Notes under the pieces: generated by a model
Database searches by the model: none
What the model was told of the DNA's origin: nothing
The model's input: only the letters and a program-made list of their open reading frames with translations
Part shown: positions 8,101-18,820 of the stretch, in pieces
Layout: each line of letters begins with the position of its first letter
Numbering within the stretch: position 1 is the stretch's first letter
Origin: an uncultured Eubacteriales bacterium
GTDB lineage: Bacteria; Bacillota; Clostridia; Christensenellales; Borkfalkiaceae
DNA length: 51,994 nt
Direction of reading: 5' to 3'
Assembly: GCA_900548285.1 (NCBI GenBank)
Contig: URKE01000009.1
Coordinates: 1-51,994 of the forward strand
Position numbers and translations under genes: made by a program

Positions 8101-8711
8101 CTTACGATATCGGCTACGGCGGACTCGATCACGTTCTCGCTCAGGGCGAAGACGTCAACGTTCTTGTCGTAGATACGGAAGTTTACTCCAACACCGGCGG
8201 ACAGGCAAGCAAGTCCACTCCTACCGGTTCCGTTGCCAAATTCGCTTCGGGCGGTAAGAGAATCAAGAAGAAGGATCTCGGCATGATGGCTATGAGTTAC
8301 GGTTACGTTTACGTTGCTCAGTGCGCTATGGGTTCGAACAAACAGCAATTCCTTAACGCTATCACCGAAGCCGAGGCTTACGACGGACCGTCGCTCCTCA
8401 TCTGCTACGCGCCTTGTATCAACCACGGTATCAACATGGCTAACTCGCAGACCGAAGAGAAGAAAGCGGTTGACGCAGGTTACTGGCATCTTTACAGATA
8501 CAATCCCGAACACGTCGGCACCGAAGTTAACCCCTTCACGCTTGACAGTAAGGATCCTACCGAAAGTTATCACGACTTCATTCTCGGCGAAAACCGTTAC
8601 GCAACGCTCAAGAAGGCTCAGCCCGAACTTGCTGAAAAGTTGTTTGAAAGAGCCGAAGAAGAGAACACCGCAAGACTTGGCAAATACAAGAAACTTGCCG
8701 GAAAGGAATAA
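5187..8711 (+). CDS. nifJ: Pyruvate:ferredoxin (flavodoxin) oxidoreductase
   Basis: Converts pyruvate and CoA to acetyl-CoA and CO2 while reducing ferredoxin, the central step of pyruvate catabolism in anaerobes. The 1174-residue chain is the full single-subunit type. The N-terminal domain begins with AYAFSEVAAIYPITPSSPMAE. Two ferredoxin-like clusters lie near residues 688-700 (CIQCNQCAFVCP) and 740-752 (CMGCGVCANICP). The C-terminal thiamine-diphosphate domain has CAGCGET near 813 and GDGWAYDIGYGGLDHVL near 968, with further Cys for the proximal cluster. It is monocistronic, with its own promoter and terminator. Codon use is strongly biased, as expected for a highly expressed gene. Confidence 0.98.
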   Translation: MKVMTIDGNTAASHVAYAFSEVAAIYPITPSSPMAEVADEWSTAGRTNMFGQKLKLAEMQSEAGAAGAVHGSLSAGALTVTYTASQGLLLMIPNMYKISGELLPCVFHVSARALAAHSLNIFGDHSDVMACRQTGFAMLASNSVQEVMDLALVAHLSTLKSKVPFLHFFDGFRTSHEVSKIEAIDYEDMKKLVDMKDIEDFRKRALNPDHPIQKGTAQNSDTYFQNRETANKYYDEVPAIVQKMMDKVSALTGRSYHLFDYVGAPDAENVIVIMGSGAEAIEETIAKMNKEGHKVGVLKVRLYRPFSAKAFVKALPKTVKNIAVLDRTKEPGSLGEPLYLDVVAALAELGKKKVKVYGGRYGLGSKEFNPSMVYAVYKNLESAKPKNHFTVGIYDDITHTSLDFSEQYNAAPEGTISCKFYGLGSDGTVGANKNSIKIIGDHTDMYAQGYFFYDSKKSGGITVSHLRFGKTPIQSSYLIDAADFIACSQPSYVTRYDMVTDLKEGGKFLLNCEWDNVADLGANLPASMKRLLAKKHAKLYVIDAIKIAASIGLGGRTNAIMQAAFFKINPEIMPYAEAEDWMKQYVKKSYGKKGDAVVQMNYAAIDKAASELKEIAVPAEWADATTGAAPAKLADDKYFQEVIHPIIALEGDKLPSSAFNADGSVPTGTTKFEKRGVAVKIPEWNAENCIQCNQCAFVCPHACIRPVLVKDGETVPATFATKAAIGLKGYSYRMQVSPLDCMGCGVCANICPTKPDKKALTMIPLEKVVADETVNYEFSEKLPEADTSVFKKNTVKGSQFSKPLFEFSGACAGCGETPYIKVITQMFGDRMIIANATGCSSIYGGSSPTCPYTKNAEGKGPAWANSLFEDNAEYGFGFHLAYFQRREKLADVMRGILNLNLHGRVGEACKLWLENKKSAEVTQRVYKMLEVALPSAIKNAKGELKDLLKELSGMLDCVIKKSIWIIGGDGWAYDIGYGGLDHVLAQGEDVNVLVVDTEVYSNTGGQASKSTPTGSVAKFASGGKRIKKKDLGMMAMSYGYVYVAQCAMGSNKQQFLNAITEAEAYDGPSLLICYAPCINHGINMANSQTEEKKAVDAGYWHLYRYNPEHVGTEVNPFTLDSKDPTESYHDFILGENRYATLKKAQPELAEKLFERAEEENTARLGKYKKLAGKE

Positions 8712-8755
8712 TTCGGAGATTTCGTTTTTAACGAAAATATCCGCAAATTAACTAA

Positions 8756-8797
8756 GGCGGCAGCCGCGTTGAAACGCGGCTGCCGCCTGTTTTTTTT
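8756..8797 (+). terminator. Intrinsic terminator after nifJ
   Basis: A perfect 14-bp GC-rich stem with a TGAA loop (8756-8787) is followed by TG and eight T residues (8790-8797). It is one of the strongest terminators in the window. Confidence 0.95.
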
Positions 8798-8859
8798 ATT
8801 ATTTATGAATTGTTACCTATGCCTTCCGGTTCTTTTTCGGTTGTAAAATAAAACTTACA

Positions 8860-9939
8860 TCAAAGCGGATTTACCACGCCGTCTGTGCAATATATTTTTA
8901 AATCTTTAGTACGAGAAAAGCAACCGGTGCCTTTTTCTATTTTTTCCCACTGTGCAGTCGTTCCTTTAAATGTAATTCTTGTAAGCGATTTGCACTCAAA
9001 GAACGTATAGTCTCCTATAAAAACTACGCTATCCGGAATTGTTATAGAGGTAAGCCTTTCGCAACCTTTGAACGCAGAATCGCAAATTACTTTCGTTTTA
9101 CTATGAATTTCATATGCGGATAACTTTTTGCTTTCCACCGTTATCAATGCATGGTATGGATTATCCGCATTTCCTAAATATTTTGTATTCCCATAAACAT
9201 TATATTGTAACTTCCCGCAATCGCCGAAAACGTCATAACCCATAGAACTCACACTGTCGGGAATGATTACAGAGGTAAGCGCAGAGCAGCAGGAGAACAC
9301 AAAGTCACCTATAGAAGTCACGCTGTCGGGGATGGTGATAGAGGTAAGACTTCTGCAACCGCTGAACGCCTGATCTCCTATGGAAGTTACGCTATCGGGG
9401 ATTATTACAGTGATAATTTCAGCATTTTTAAATGCTTCTTTATAAATATTGCGCACGGGCAAATTGTTGTATGTATCGGAAATTTTTATATGTTTTGATT
9501 TTCCGGTATAACAAATAACTTCTGCATATGCGCCGTCTGCGGAAACGTCGTATACAACGCCCTCGGTAGGTAATATGGTTTGTTTACATACCGAACAACA
9601 ACCTGAATCGTCTATCTGGTGTTCCCCATAATCTACTTTTACGTTACACGCGCAAGCGGAATTATGCCAATGATGCGTTTCGTTATACGACCATTCGCTC
9701 TCTGCCGGGTGGGCGGCTAAAACTCCGTATTCAAACGTTCCGGAGCCTTTTTCGCCGCACGAACACGAATAATAATATCTTGCTTTTGTCTTGCAGGTTG
9801 CTTTTTCGGCAAGATAATTTTCTGAAATTACTTGTCTGTCGTAAGTATGTGCGTGTTTGTGAGCGCAAGCCGAAAAGCCGAATACAAGTGCGGCACACAC
9901 GAAAAGCATTGCAAAAAGCGTTAAAATTTTCTTTTTCAC
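8860..9939 (-). CDS. Leucine-rich-repeat (BspA-type) surface lipoprotein
   Basis: The 359-residue product starts with a lipoprotein signal peptide: MKKK, a hydrophobic run, then lipobox FSAC at about residues 22-25. Residues 26-125 are rich in His and Cys (CSCGEKGSG, HHWHNSACAC, CCSVCKQ), possibly metal-binding. From about 175, at least five BspA/LRR_5 units recur with the pattern IPDSVTSIGDxAFxxCxSLTSI. Such proteins are exported and often mediate adhesion, but the ligand is unknown. It starts with GTG, supported by GGAGG 7 bases upstream. It is monocistronic between nifJ and rpoC with a palindrome-filled promoter, so it is probably an accessory, regulated gene. Confidence 0.85.
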   Translation of the reverse strand: MKKKILTLFAMLFVCAALVFGFSACAHKHAHTYDRQVISENYLAEKATCKTKARYYYSCSCGEKGSGTFEYGVLAAHPAESEWSYNETHHWHNSACACNVKVDYGEHQIDDSGCCSVCKQTILPTEGVVYDVSADGAYAEVICYTGKSKHIKISDTYNNLPVRNIYKEAFKNAEIITVIIPDSVTSIGDQAFSGCRSLTSITIPDSVTSIGDFVFSCCSALTSVIIPDSVSSMGYDVFGDCGKLQYNVYGNTKYLGNADNPYHALITVESKKLSAYEIHSKTKVICDSAFKGCERLTSITIPDSVVFIGDYTFFECKSLTRITFKGTTAQWEKIEKGTGCFSRTKDLKIYCTDGVVNPL

Positions 9940-9970
9940 AAAACAGCCTCCTTAATTACCATCTTAAAAT

Positions 9971-9999
9971 ATTATAGTATCAATTTTTGATACTGTCAA
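9971..9999 (-). promoter_or_regulatory. LRR lipoprotein promoter with embedded operator
   Basis: The minus strand has consensus TTGACA (9994-9999) and TATAAT (9971-9976) at 17 bp. The whole spacer, GTATCAAAAATTGATAC (9977-9993), is a perfect 7-3-7 palindrome. A protein bound there would exclude RNA polymerase. The cognate regulator is not adjacent. Bases 10000-10142 upstream hold no feature I can identify. Confidence 0.85.
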
Positions 10000-10142
10000 G
10001 TATATTGTAACATAAAAAGTCACTATCGTTTTTTTCAAGAAATTATCTCGTCGGGAAAATAGATTAAAATTTGTCAACGAGAAAATTAAATCGTATCTCG
10101 GCTATGTATGAAAAGAGCCTTGTTTACGCAATTCGATACAGT

Positions 10143-10182
10143 TAAAAGCGGCGGAGTTCGGAAATTTCCGAACCCCGCCGCT
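10143..10182 (-). terminator. Intrinsic terminator after rpoC
   Basis: An 18-bp stem (10147-10164 with 10165-10182) is fully paired on the minus strand if one G-U pair is allowed; the same position is an A-C mismatch on the plus strand. A run of T residues follows. It closes rpoBC without read-through into rpsL or rpsG genes, which are not present here. Confidence 0.85.
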
Positions 10183-10241
10183 TCTTTTTAATCAACGTGA
10201 ACCACGTTTATATTACGTTTTATTGCGTTTTCCGCTTTATG

Positions 10242-14072
<3,831 letters not shown>

Positions 14073-14095
14073 ATATATTTACGACTCCTCCCGTT

Positions 14096-17000
14096 TTATT
14101 TATCGTCGCCGTCGTCCGTGTCGGCGTCAAGATCGTCAAGATCGTCAAAATCGTCAAAGAGATCGCTCGACTTGAATCCGTCGTCCTCGTTGAAGGTATC
14201 CTCGTCGTAATCGTCGAAGATAGAACCGACTTCGTCCTCTTCTTCCTCGGGAAGTTCTTCCTTTTCGGGAGCAAGGTCGACGTAATCGACGTGTTCTTTT
14301 TCTCTGATGTTGACGTTGACGTCGTCGGCGTCCTCGGTGAGATCTTTAAGGTTGATCTCTTCGTGATTCTCGGTAAGGACTTTCATATCGAGAGCCAGAC
14401 TCTGAAGTTCTTTGAGCATAACCTTGAACGATTCGGGTATGCCCGGCTCGGAAATGTCGCTGCCCTTGACGATAGACTCGTAGGTTTTGACTCTTCCCAC
14501 AACGTCGTCCGACTTGACGGTAAGAATTTCCTGCAAAATATGCGACGCGCCGTAGGCTTCGAGCGCCCAGACTTCCATTTCGCCGAATCTCTGTCCGCCG
14601 AACTGAGCCTTTCCGCCGAGAGGTTGCTGAGTTACCACCGAGTAAGGTCCTACCGAACGCGCGTGGATCTTATCGTCTACGAGGTGGTGAAGTTTGATCA
14701 TGTACATGTAACCGACCGTTACTCTGTGTTCAAACGGTTCGCCCGTTCTGCCGTCGTAAAGTTGAATCTTTCCGTCGACTTCGCCGTAAGGATTGACGAA
14801 GTGATTTTCTTCGAGAAGATCTTTGATTTCTTTTTCGCTCGCTCCGTCGAAAACGGGAGTAGCGATCTTCCAGCCGAGTTGTTTGCACACGAGCGAAAGG
14901 TGAACTTCGAGAACCTGACCGATGTTCATTCGGGAAGGAACGCCGAGCGGGTTAAGGACGATCTGCAACGGAGTTCCGTCCGCTAAGAACGGCATATCCG
15001 CTTCGGGAAGAATTCTCGAAATAACGCCCTTGTTTCCGTAACGTCCCGCCATCTTATCGCCGACGGAGATTTTTCTCTTCTGCGCGATGTAAACTCTGAT
15101 GAGTTCGGTTACGCCCGGCGACAATTCGTCCTTGTTCGCCTTGGTGAATGTCTTTACGTCTACAACGATACCGCCTTCGCCGTGAGGAACGCGGAGCGAA
15201 GTATCTTTGACTTCTCTCGCTTTTTCGCCGAAAATCGCTCTCAAAAGCCTTTCTTCGGGAGTAAGTTCCGTTTCGCCCTTCGGGGAAACTTTACCTACGA
15301 GAATATCGCCGCTCGTAACTTCCGCGCCGATACGGATAACGCCGTTTTCGTCGAGATCTTTAAGCGCGTCGTCGCCGATGTTGGGGATATCTCTCGTGAA
15401 TTCTTCGTTGCCGAGTTTGGTTTCGCGACATTCGATTTCGTGTTCTTCGATATGGATAGACGTGAACACGTCGTTCTGAACGAGTTTCTCGGAAAGGAGA
15501 ATCGCGTCCTCGTAGTTATAACCTTCCCACGTCATGAAGCCGATGAGAATGTTTCTGCCGAGAGCGAGTTCGCCGTCGCAAGTCGCGGGACCGTCCGCGA
15601 GAATAGTTCCTTTTTCTACTATATCGCCCACTTTGACGATGGGTTTCTGGTTAAGGCAGGTACCCTGGTTGGATCTCTGGAATTTTTTGAGAACGTATAC
15701 TCTGTCGAATCCCGTAGTCGTTCCGTCGTTTTCGTTGACGACGATTTCGCTGCCGGATACCGACTTTACCACGCCCGCTTTCTCGGCGATGATCATAACG
15801 CCGGAGTCGTAAGCGATTTTCGCTTCGATACCCGTTCCTACGATAGGAGTTTCGGGTTTAAGAAGCGGCACTGCCTGACGTTGCATGTTCGAGCCCATGA
15901 GCGCGCGGTTCGTATCGCAGTTTTCAAGGAAGGGAATAAGCGCGGTAGCAACCGAAACGAGTTGCTTGGGCGAAACGTCCATATAATCGATTTCTTCTCT
16001 CGGAAGTTCGGTTATTTCATCTCTTCTTCTGCATGCGACACGCGCGTTTACGAAACGACCTTCTTCGTCGAGCGGCTCGTTTGCCTGAGCGACGACGAAC
16101 GCGTCCTCTTCGTCGGCGGTGAGGTAATCGACGTGATCGGTCGCCTTACCCGTTGCCTTATCTATTTTTCTGTAAGCGGATTCGATAAATCCGTATTCGT
16201 TAACCTTCGCGTAAGCCGAAAGCGAAGTGATAAGACCGATGTTCTGACCTTCGGGGGTTTCGATAGGGCACATTCTGCCGTAGTGCGTGTAGTGAACGTC
16301 GCGGACTTCGAACGTCGCTCTTTCTCTGTTCAAGCCGCCCGGGCCCAGCGCGGAAAGTTTTCTCTTGTGAGTGAGTTCCGCAATGGGGTTGGTCTGATCC
16401 ATGAACTGGGAAAGTTGCGAAGACCCGAAGAATTCTTTGATCGCGCTCGAAACCGGTCTTACGTTGATAAGCCCGTTGGGAGTGATATCCTTGGGATCCT
16501 GCGTGGACATTCTTTCTTTGATAACCCTTTCAAGACGGTTGATGCCGATTCTGAACTGGTTCTGCAAAAGTTCGCCGACAGACCTTACTCTACGATTGCC
16601 GAGGTGGTCGATATTATCAACAGAACCGATACCGTAATTGAGGTCGCTGTTTAAAGAAATGGTAGCGATGATATCGTCCGTGGTTATATGCTTATGATTG
16701 AGTTTGTCGATGAGCGGCTTGACGTTCTTCTTCTGCTCGCTCGTGAGTTTTTCGGGAACGCCCGCCTCAATGATATCGAAGAAAGCGCGGCACGCGAATA
16801 CGAACCTTCTGCGGAGTTCTCTTCTCTTTTCCTCGTTTTTCTTGTCCTCGGGCTTAACGTCTTCGCCTGCGGGAGTGGTGGTTTCTTCCACGTAGAAAAG
16901 AGGATTGATTCTGTCGAGATATTTTTCCGCAACGTCCTCGATCGTGCTTGTTTTAACCGCTTCGGCAAGTTCCTTCGCGAAAACGTAGTTGGGATAATAA

Positions 17001-18091
17001 ATGTTTTCGATAAGCCCGAAAGGTCTGGGCGAAACGCCTGCGACCGCCTCGAAATCGACTATATTGTTACCGATGATTTTATGTTTTTTGTCGCCGTCCA
17101 CGAGAGCGTAAACGACGTTTATGCCGCTGTTCTGAATAAGTTTCGCCTGTTCGGGAGAAATGGTTTCGCCCTTTTTGACGAGAAGTTCGCCGTCTTCGTT
17201 CACGATATCTTCGTAAGCGACGACGCCCGGAAGTCTTACGCCGATGTTAAGGCGTTTGTTGAATTTATATCTGCCCACTCTCGCGCAGTCGTATCTTCTC
17301 GGGTCGAAGAAAAGATTTTTAAGATGCTGACGAACGGCTTCCTCGGTGGGAACTTCGCCCGGACGAAGCCTTCTGTAAAGTTCGAAAAGACCTTCGCCTT
17401 CGGACTTGGCGACGTCCTTGTCCATAGTGGCAAGAATCATCGGGTCGTCCTCGAAAATTTCCTTTATGCTCTCGTCCGTTCCGAACCCGAGAGCGCGGAG
17501 AAGAACGGTCGCGGTGAGTTTACGCGTTCTGTCGACCTTAACCCACAAAGTGTTGTCGGCGTCCTGCTCGAACTCTATCCACGCGCCTCTGTTGGGGATA
17601 ATCGTCGTGCCGTAAAGTTTTCTGCCCGTTTTGGAGAACTCGAACCCGTTGTATACGCCCGGAGAACGAACGAGTTGCGAAACGATAACGCGTTCCGCGC
17701 CGTTTATGATAAACGAACCGTTCTCGGTCATCTTGGGAAGTTCGCCCATGAATACGTCCTGATCGAGAACTTCGCCCGTAACCTTGTTCACGAGCCTGAC
17801 TTTTACTTTTAAAGGTACCGCGTAGGTGGCGTCTCTGTCGCGGCATTCTTTTTCGTCGTACTTCGGCTTATCGGAAAGGGAATGATCGAGGAAATAAAGT
17901 TCGAAACGATCGGAATAATCGGTTATAGGCGAAAAGTCCTCAAAAACTTCGCTTATACCCTCTTCGATAAAGTTGGCGTAAGAATCCCTCTGCACCTCGA
18001 TAAGATAAGGCATCGGCTGAACCTCTTTTATCTTGGAGAAAGTTCTTCTCTCAACGTTTCCGAATTTAACTAACGGTAAATTGCGTGTCAT
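14096..18091 (-). CDS. rpoB: DNA-directed RNA polymerase subunit beta
   Basis: Pairs with beta' to form the polymerase active centre. The 1331-residue chain has the rifampicin-pocket segment SSQLSQFMDQTNPIAELTHK near residue 550 (the position of E. coli Arg529 is Lys here), the WEGYNYEDAILLSE segment near 845, and the catalytic KISVGDKMAGRYGNKGVISR segment near 1010. After the usual C-terminus (LKDLTED) it adds an acidic tail of roughly 75 residues. That tail ends in short Asp-Leu-Asp-Asp repeats encoded by 9-base tandem units at 14131-14157. The start has AAGGAG 9 bases upstream. Its promoter lies about 260 bases away. Ribosomal genes rplJ and rplL are not upstream. Confidence 0.98.
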   Translation of the reverse strand: MTRNLPLVKFGNVERRTFSKIKEVQPMPYLIEVQRDSYANFIEEGISEVFEDFSPITDYSDRFELYFLDHSLSDKPKYDEKECRDRDATYAVPLKVKVRLVNKVTGEVLDQDVFMGELPKMTENGSFIINGAERVIVSQLVRSPGVYNGFEFSKTGRKLYGTTIIPNRGAWIEFEQDADNTLWVKVDRTRKLTATVLLRALGFGTDESIKEIFEDDPMILATMDKDVAKSEGEGLFELYRRLRPGEVPTEEAVRQHLKNLFFDPRRYDCARVGRYKFNKRLNIGVRLPGVVAYEDIVNEDGELLVKKGETISPEQAKLIQNSGINVVYALVDGDKKHKIIGNNIVDFEAVAGVSPRPFGLIENIYYPNYVFAKELAEAVKTSTIEDVAEKYLDRINPLFYVEETTTPAGEDVKPEDKKNEEKRRELRRRFVFACRAFFDIIEAGVPEKLTSEQKKNVKPLIDKLNHKHITTDDIIATISLNSDLNYGIGSVDNIDHLGNRRVRSVGELLQNQFRIGINRLERVIKERMSTQDPKDITPNGLINVRPVSSAIKEFFGSSQLSQFMDQTNPIAELTHKRKLSALGPGGLNRERATFEVRDVHYTHYGRMCPIETPEGQNIGLITSLSAYAKVNEYGFIESAYRKIDKATGKATDHVDYLTADEEDAFVVAQANEPLDEEGRFVNARVACRRRDEITELPREEIDYMDVSPKQLVSVATALIPFLENCDTNRALMGSNMQRQAVPLLKPETPIVGTGIEAKIAYDSGVMIIAEKAGVVKSVSGSEIVVNENDGTTTGFDRVYVLKKFQRSNQGTCLNQKPIVKVGDIVEKGTILADGPATCDGELALGRNILIGFMTWEGYNYEDAILLSEKLVQNDVFTSIHIEEHEIECRETKLGNEEFTRDIPNIGDDALKDLDENGVIRIGAEVTSGDILVGKVSPKGETELTPEERLLRAIFGEKAREVKDTSLRVPHGEGGIVVDVKTFTKANKDELSPGVTELIRVYIAQKRKISVGDKMAGRYGNKGVISRILPEADMPFLADGTPLQIVLNPLGVPSRMNIGQVLEVHLSLVCKQLGWKIATPVFDGASEKEIKDLLEENHFVNPYGEVDGKIQLYDGRTGEPFEHRVTVGYMYMIKLHHLVDDKIHARSVGPYSVVTQQPLGGKAQFGGQRFGEMEVWALEAYGASHILQEILTVKSDDVVGRVKTYESIVKGSDISEPGIPESFKVMLKELQSLALDMKVLTENHEEINLKDLTEDADDVNVNIREKEHVDYVDLAPEKEELPEEEEDEVGSIFDDYDEDTFNEDDGFKSSDLFDDFDDLDDLDADTDDGDDK
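14131..14157 (-). repeat. 9-base in-frame repeat in the rpoB acidic tail
   Basis: Three tandem copies of GATCGTCAA (plus strand; the last begins AA) encode repeated Asp-Asp-Leu/Phe in the final residues of RpoB. This fits the window-wide habit of tandem duplication close to stop codons. Confidence 0.7.
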
Positions 18092-18348
18092 TAAATTGAC
18101 TCCTTTTTTTTGTTGATTTAATTTCCGTAATGGTGTATAATACGCCTGTGACCGAGGGCTTGACGGGTTTGTTTTCCCCGCCGTGTTCGGTCAAGCAAAG
18201 ACCGGTCGGATATCCGCCACTGAAATTTCCCGTTTTTTCAGATTTTATCTGCAAAAAACAATCCTTGTTCCAGTTTTTGCCGTCGTCCGCGTCCGGAAGA
18301 ATTTTTCCGAAAAGGCGCAAAAAGACGCTATTATGGAAATTATAGCAT
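18092..18348 (-). promoter_or_regulatory. Long structured rpoB leader
   Basis: About 257 untranslated bases lie between the rpoB promoter and start. Two pairings compete on the minus strand. CTTGAC near 18195 can pair with GTCAAG near 18160. Overlapping TTGACCGA can instead pair with TCGGTCA near 18153. Two short palindromes (GGATATCC, GACCGGTC) lie just upstream. Mutually exclusive stems suggest a regulatory leader, but I recognise no known family. No protein-coding gene is supported here. Confidence 0.45.
18113..18141 (+). promoter_or_regulatory. Possible plus-strand promoter antisense to the rpoB leader
   Basis: TTGATT (18113-18118) and TATAAT (18136-18141) are 17 bp apart on the plus strand. 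A transcript from it would be antisense to the rpoB leader and run towards rqcP. No downstream gene needs it, since rqcP has a nearer promoter. Confidence 0.4.
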
Positions 18349-18354
18349 TACATA

Positions 18355-18383
18355 ATTATAATGCCGATCGCGCGTGTTGTCAA
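18355..18383 (-). promoter_or_regulatory. Consensus promoter of rpoB-rpoC
   Basis: The minus strand has perfect TTGACA (18378-18383) and TATAAT (18355-18360) with a 17-bp spacer, as expected for a strongly expressed operon. The predicted start is near 18348. It is back to back with the rqcP promoter. Confidence 0.9.
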
Positions 18384-18409
18384 GTATTTTAACGGCAATA
18401 TTACAAATT

Positions 18410-18441
18410 TTGGCGGAAATAATATAACTTTTTGATATAAT
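18410..18441 (+). promoter_or_regulatory. Extended -10 promoter of rqcP-ispDF-radA
   Basis: TGATATAAT (core 18436-18441) is an extended -10. The best -35 candidate, TTGGCG (18410-18415), is poorly spaced at 20 bp, so the extended -10 probably carries recognition. Confidence 0.6.
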
Positions 18442-18495
18442 TAAACGGAGAACGTCTCTTTGCGGCGTTTCCGACGTCGATTAACGAGGTTTTTT

Positions 18496-18741
18496 ATGAG
18501 AATAGATAAATTTTTGAAAGTATCGCGCATTTTAAAGCGCAGAAGCGTGGCGAACGACGCCTGCTCGGGCGGGAGAGTTGAAGTAAACGGAAAATCCGTA
18601 AAACCGGCTTACAATCTTAAGGTCGGCGACGTTGTTTCCATCGCGTTCGGCGAAGGCTCGCTTAAATTCCGCGTGCTTAACCTTAAAGAAACCGTCCGCA
18701 AAGACGAAGCCGCCTCTCTTTACGAGATTATCAACGAGTAG
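18496..18741 (+). CDS. rqcP: S4-domain RNA-binding protein RqcP (YabO/Hsp15-like)
   Basis: A small S4-fold protein. In Firmicutes RqcP binds the 50S subunit-tRNA complex during alanine tailing by RqcH in ribosome quality control. The 81-residue product starts MRIDKFLKVSRILKRRSVAN, matching the family's start. I therefore place the start at 18496, behind GAGG at 6 bases, rather than at the longer reading frame from 18460, whose extra 12 residues are arginine-rich and unlike relatives. The core GGRVEVNGKSVKPAYNLKVGD is the S4 RNA-binding surface. It heads a plus-strand run with ispDF and radA. Confidence 0.88.
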   Translation: MRIDKFLKVSRILKRRSVANDACSGGRVEVNGKSVKPAYNLKVGDVVSIAFGEGSLKFRVLNLKETVRKDEAASLYEIINE

Positions 18742-18820
18742 CCGCGGGCAATTTGCCCGAACGGCACTTGGAATTATATAATGATATAGCAATAAGCGAT
18801 ATAGAAATAAGGAGAAGATT

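Noticed and set aside
5178..8573. Open frame of 1131 codons on the strand opposite nifJ
   Set aside because: It mirrors a highly biased gene that avoids codons whose complements are stops. The sequence resembles no protein family and lacks its own promoter and ribosome binding site.
10000..10142. Extra promoter (TTGACA near 10078, minus strand) between rpoC and the LRR gene
   Set aside because: No acceptable -10 lies at a suitable distance, and the LRR gene already has a consensus promoter nearer its start.
18148..18345. SRP RNA, 6S RNA or RNase P RNA in the rpoB-rqcP gap
   Set aside because: None of the conserved motifs (for example the GGAA-tetraloop helix 8 motif of SRP RNA) is present, and there is no terminator on the plus strand.
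18130..18392. Plus-strand small frames in the rpoB leader
   Set aside because: No ribosome binding site and no family resemblance. The region is better explained as rpoB leader and back-to-back promoters.
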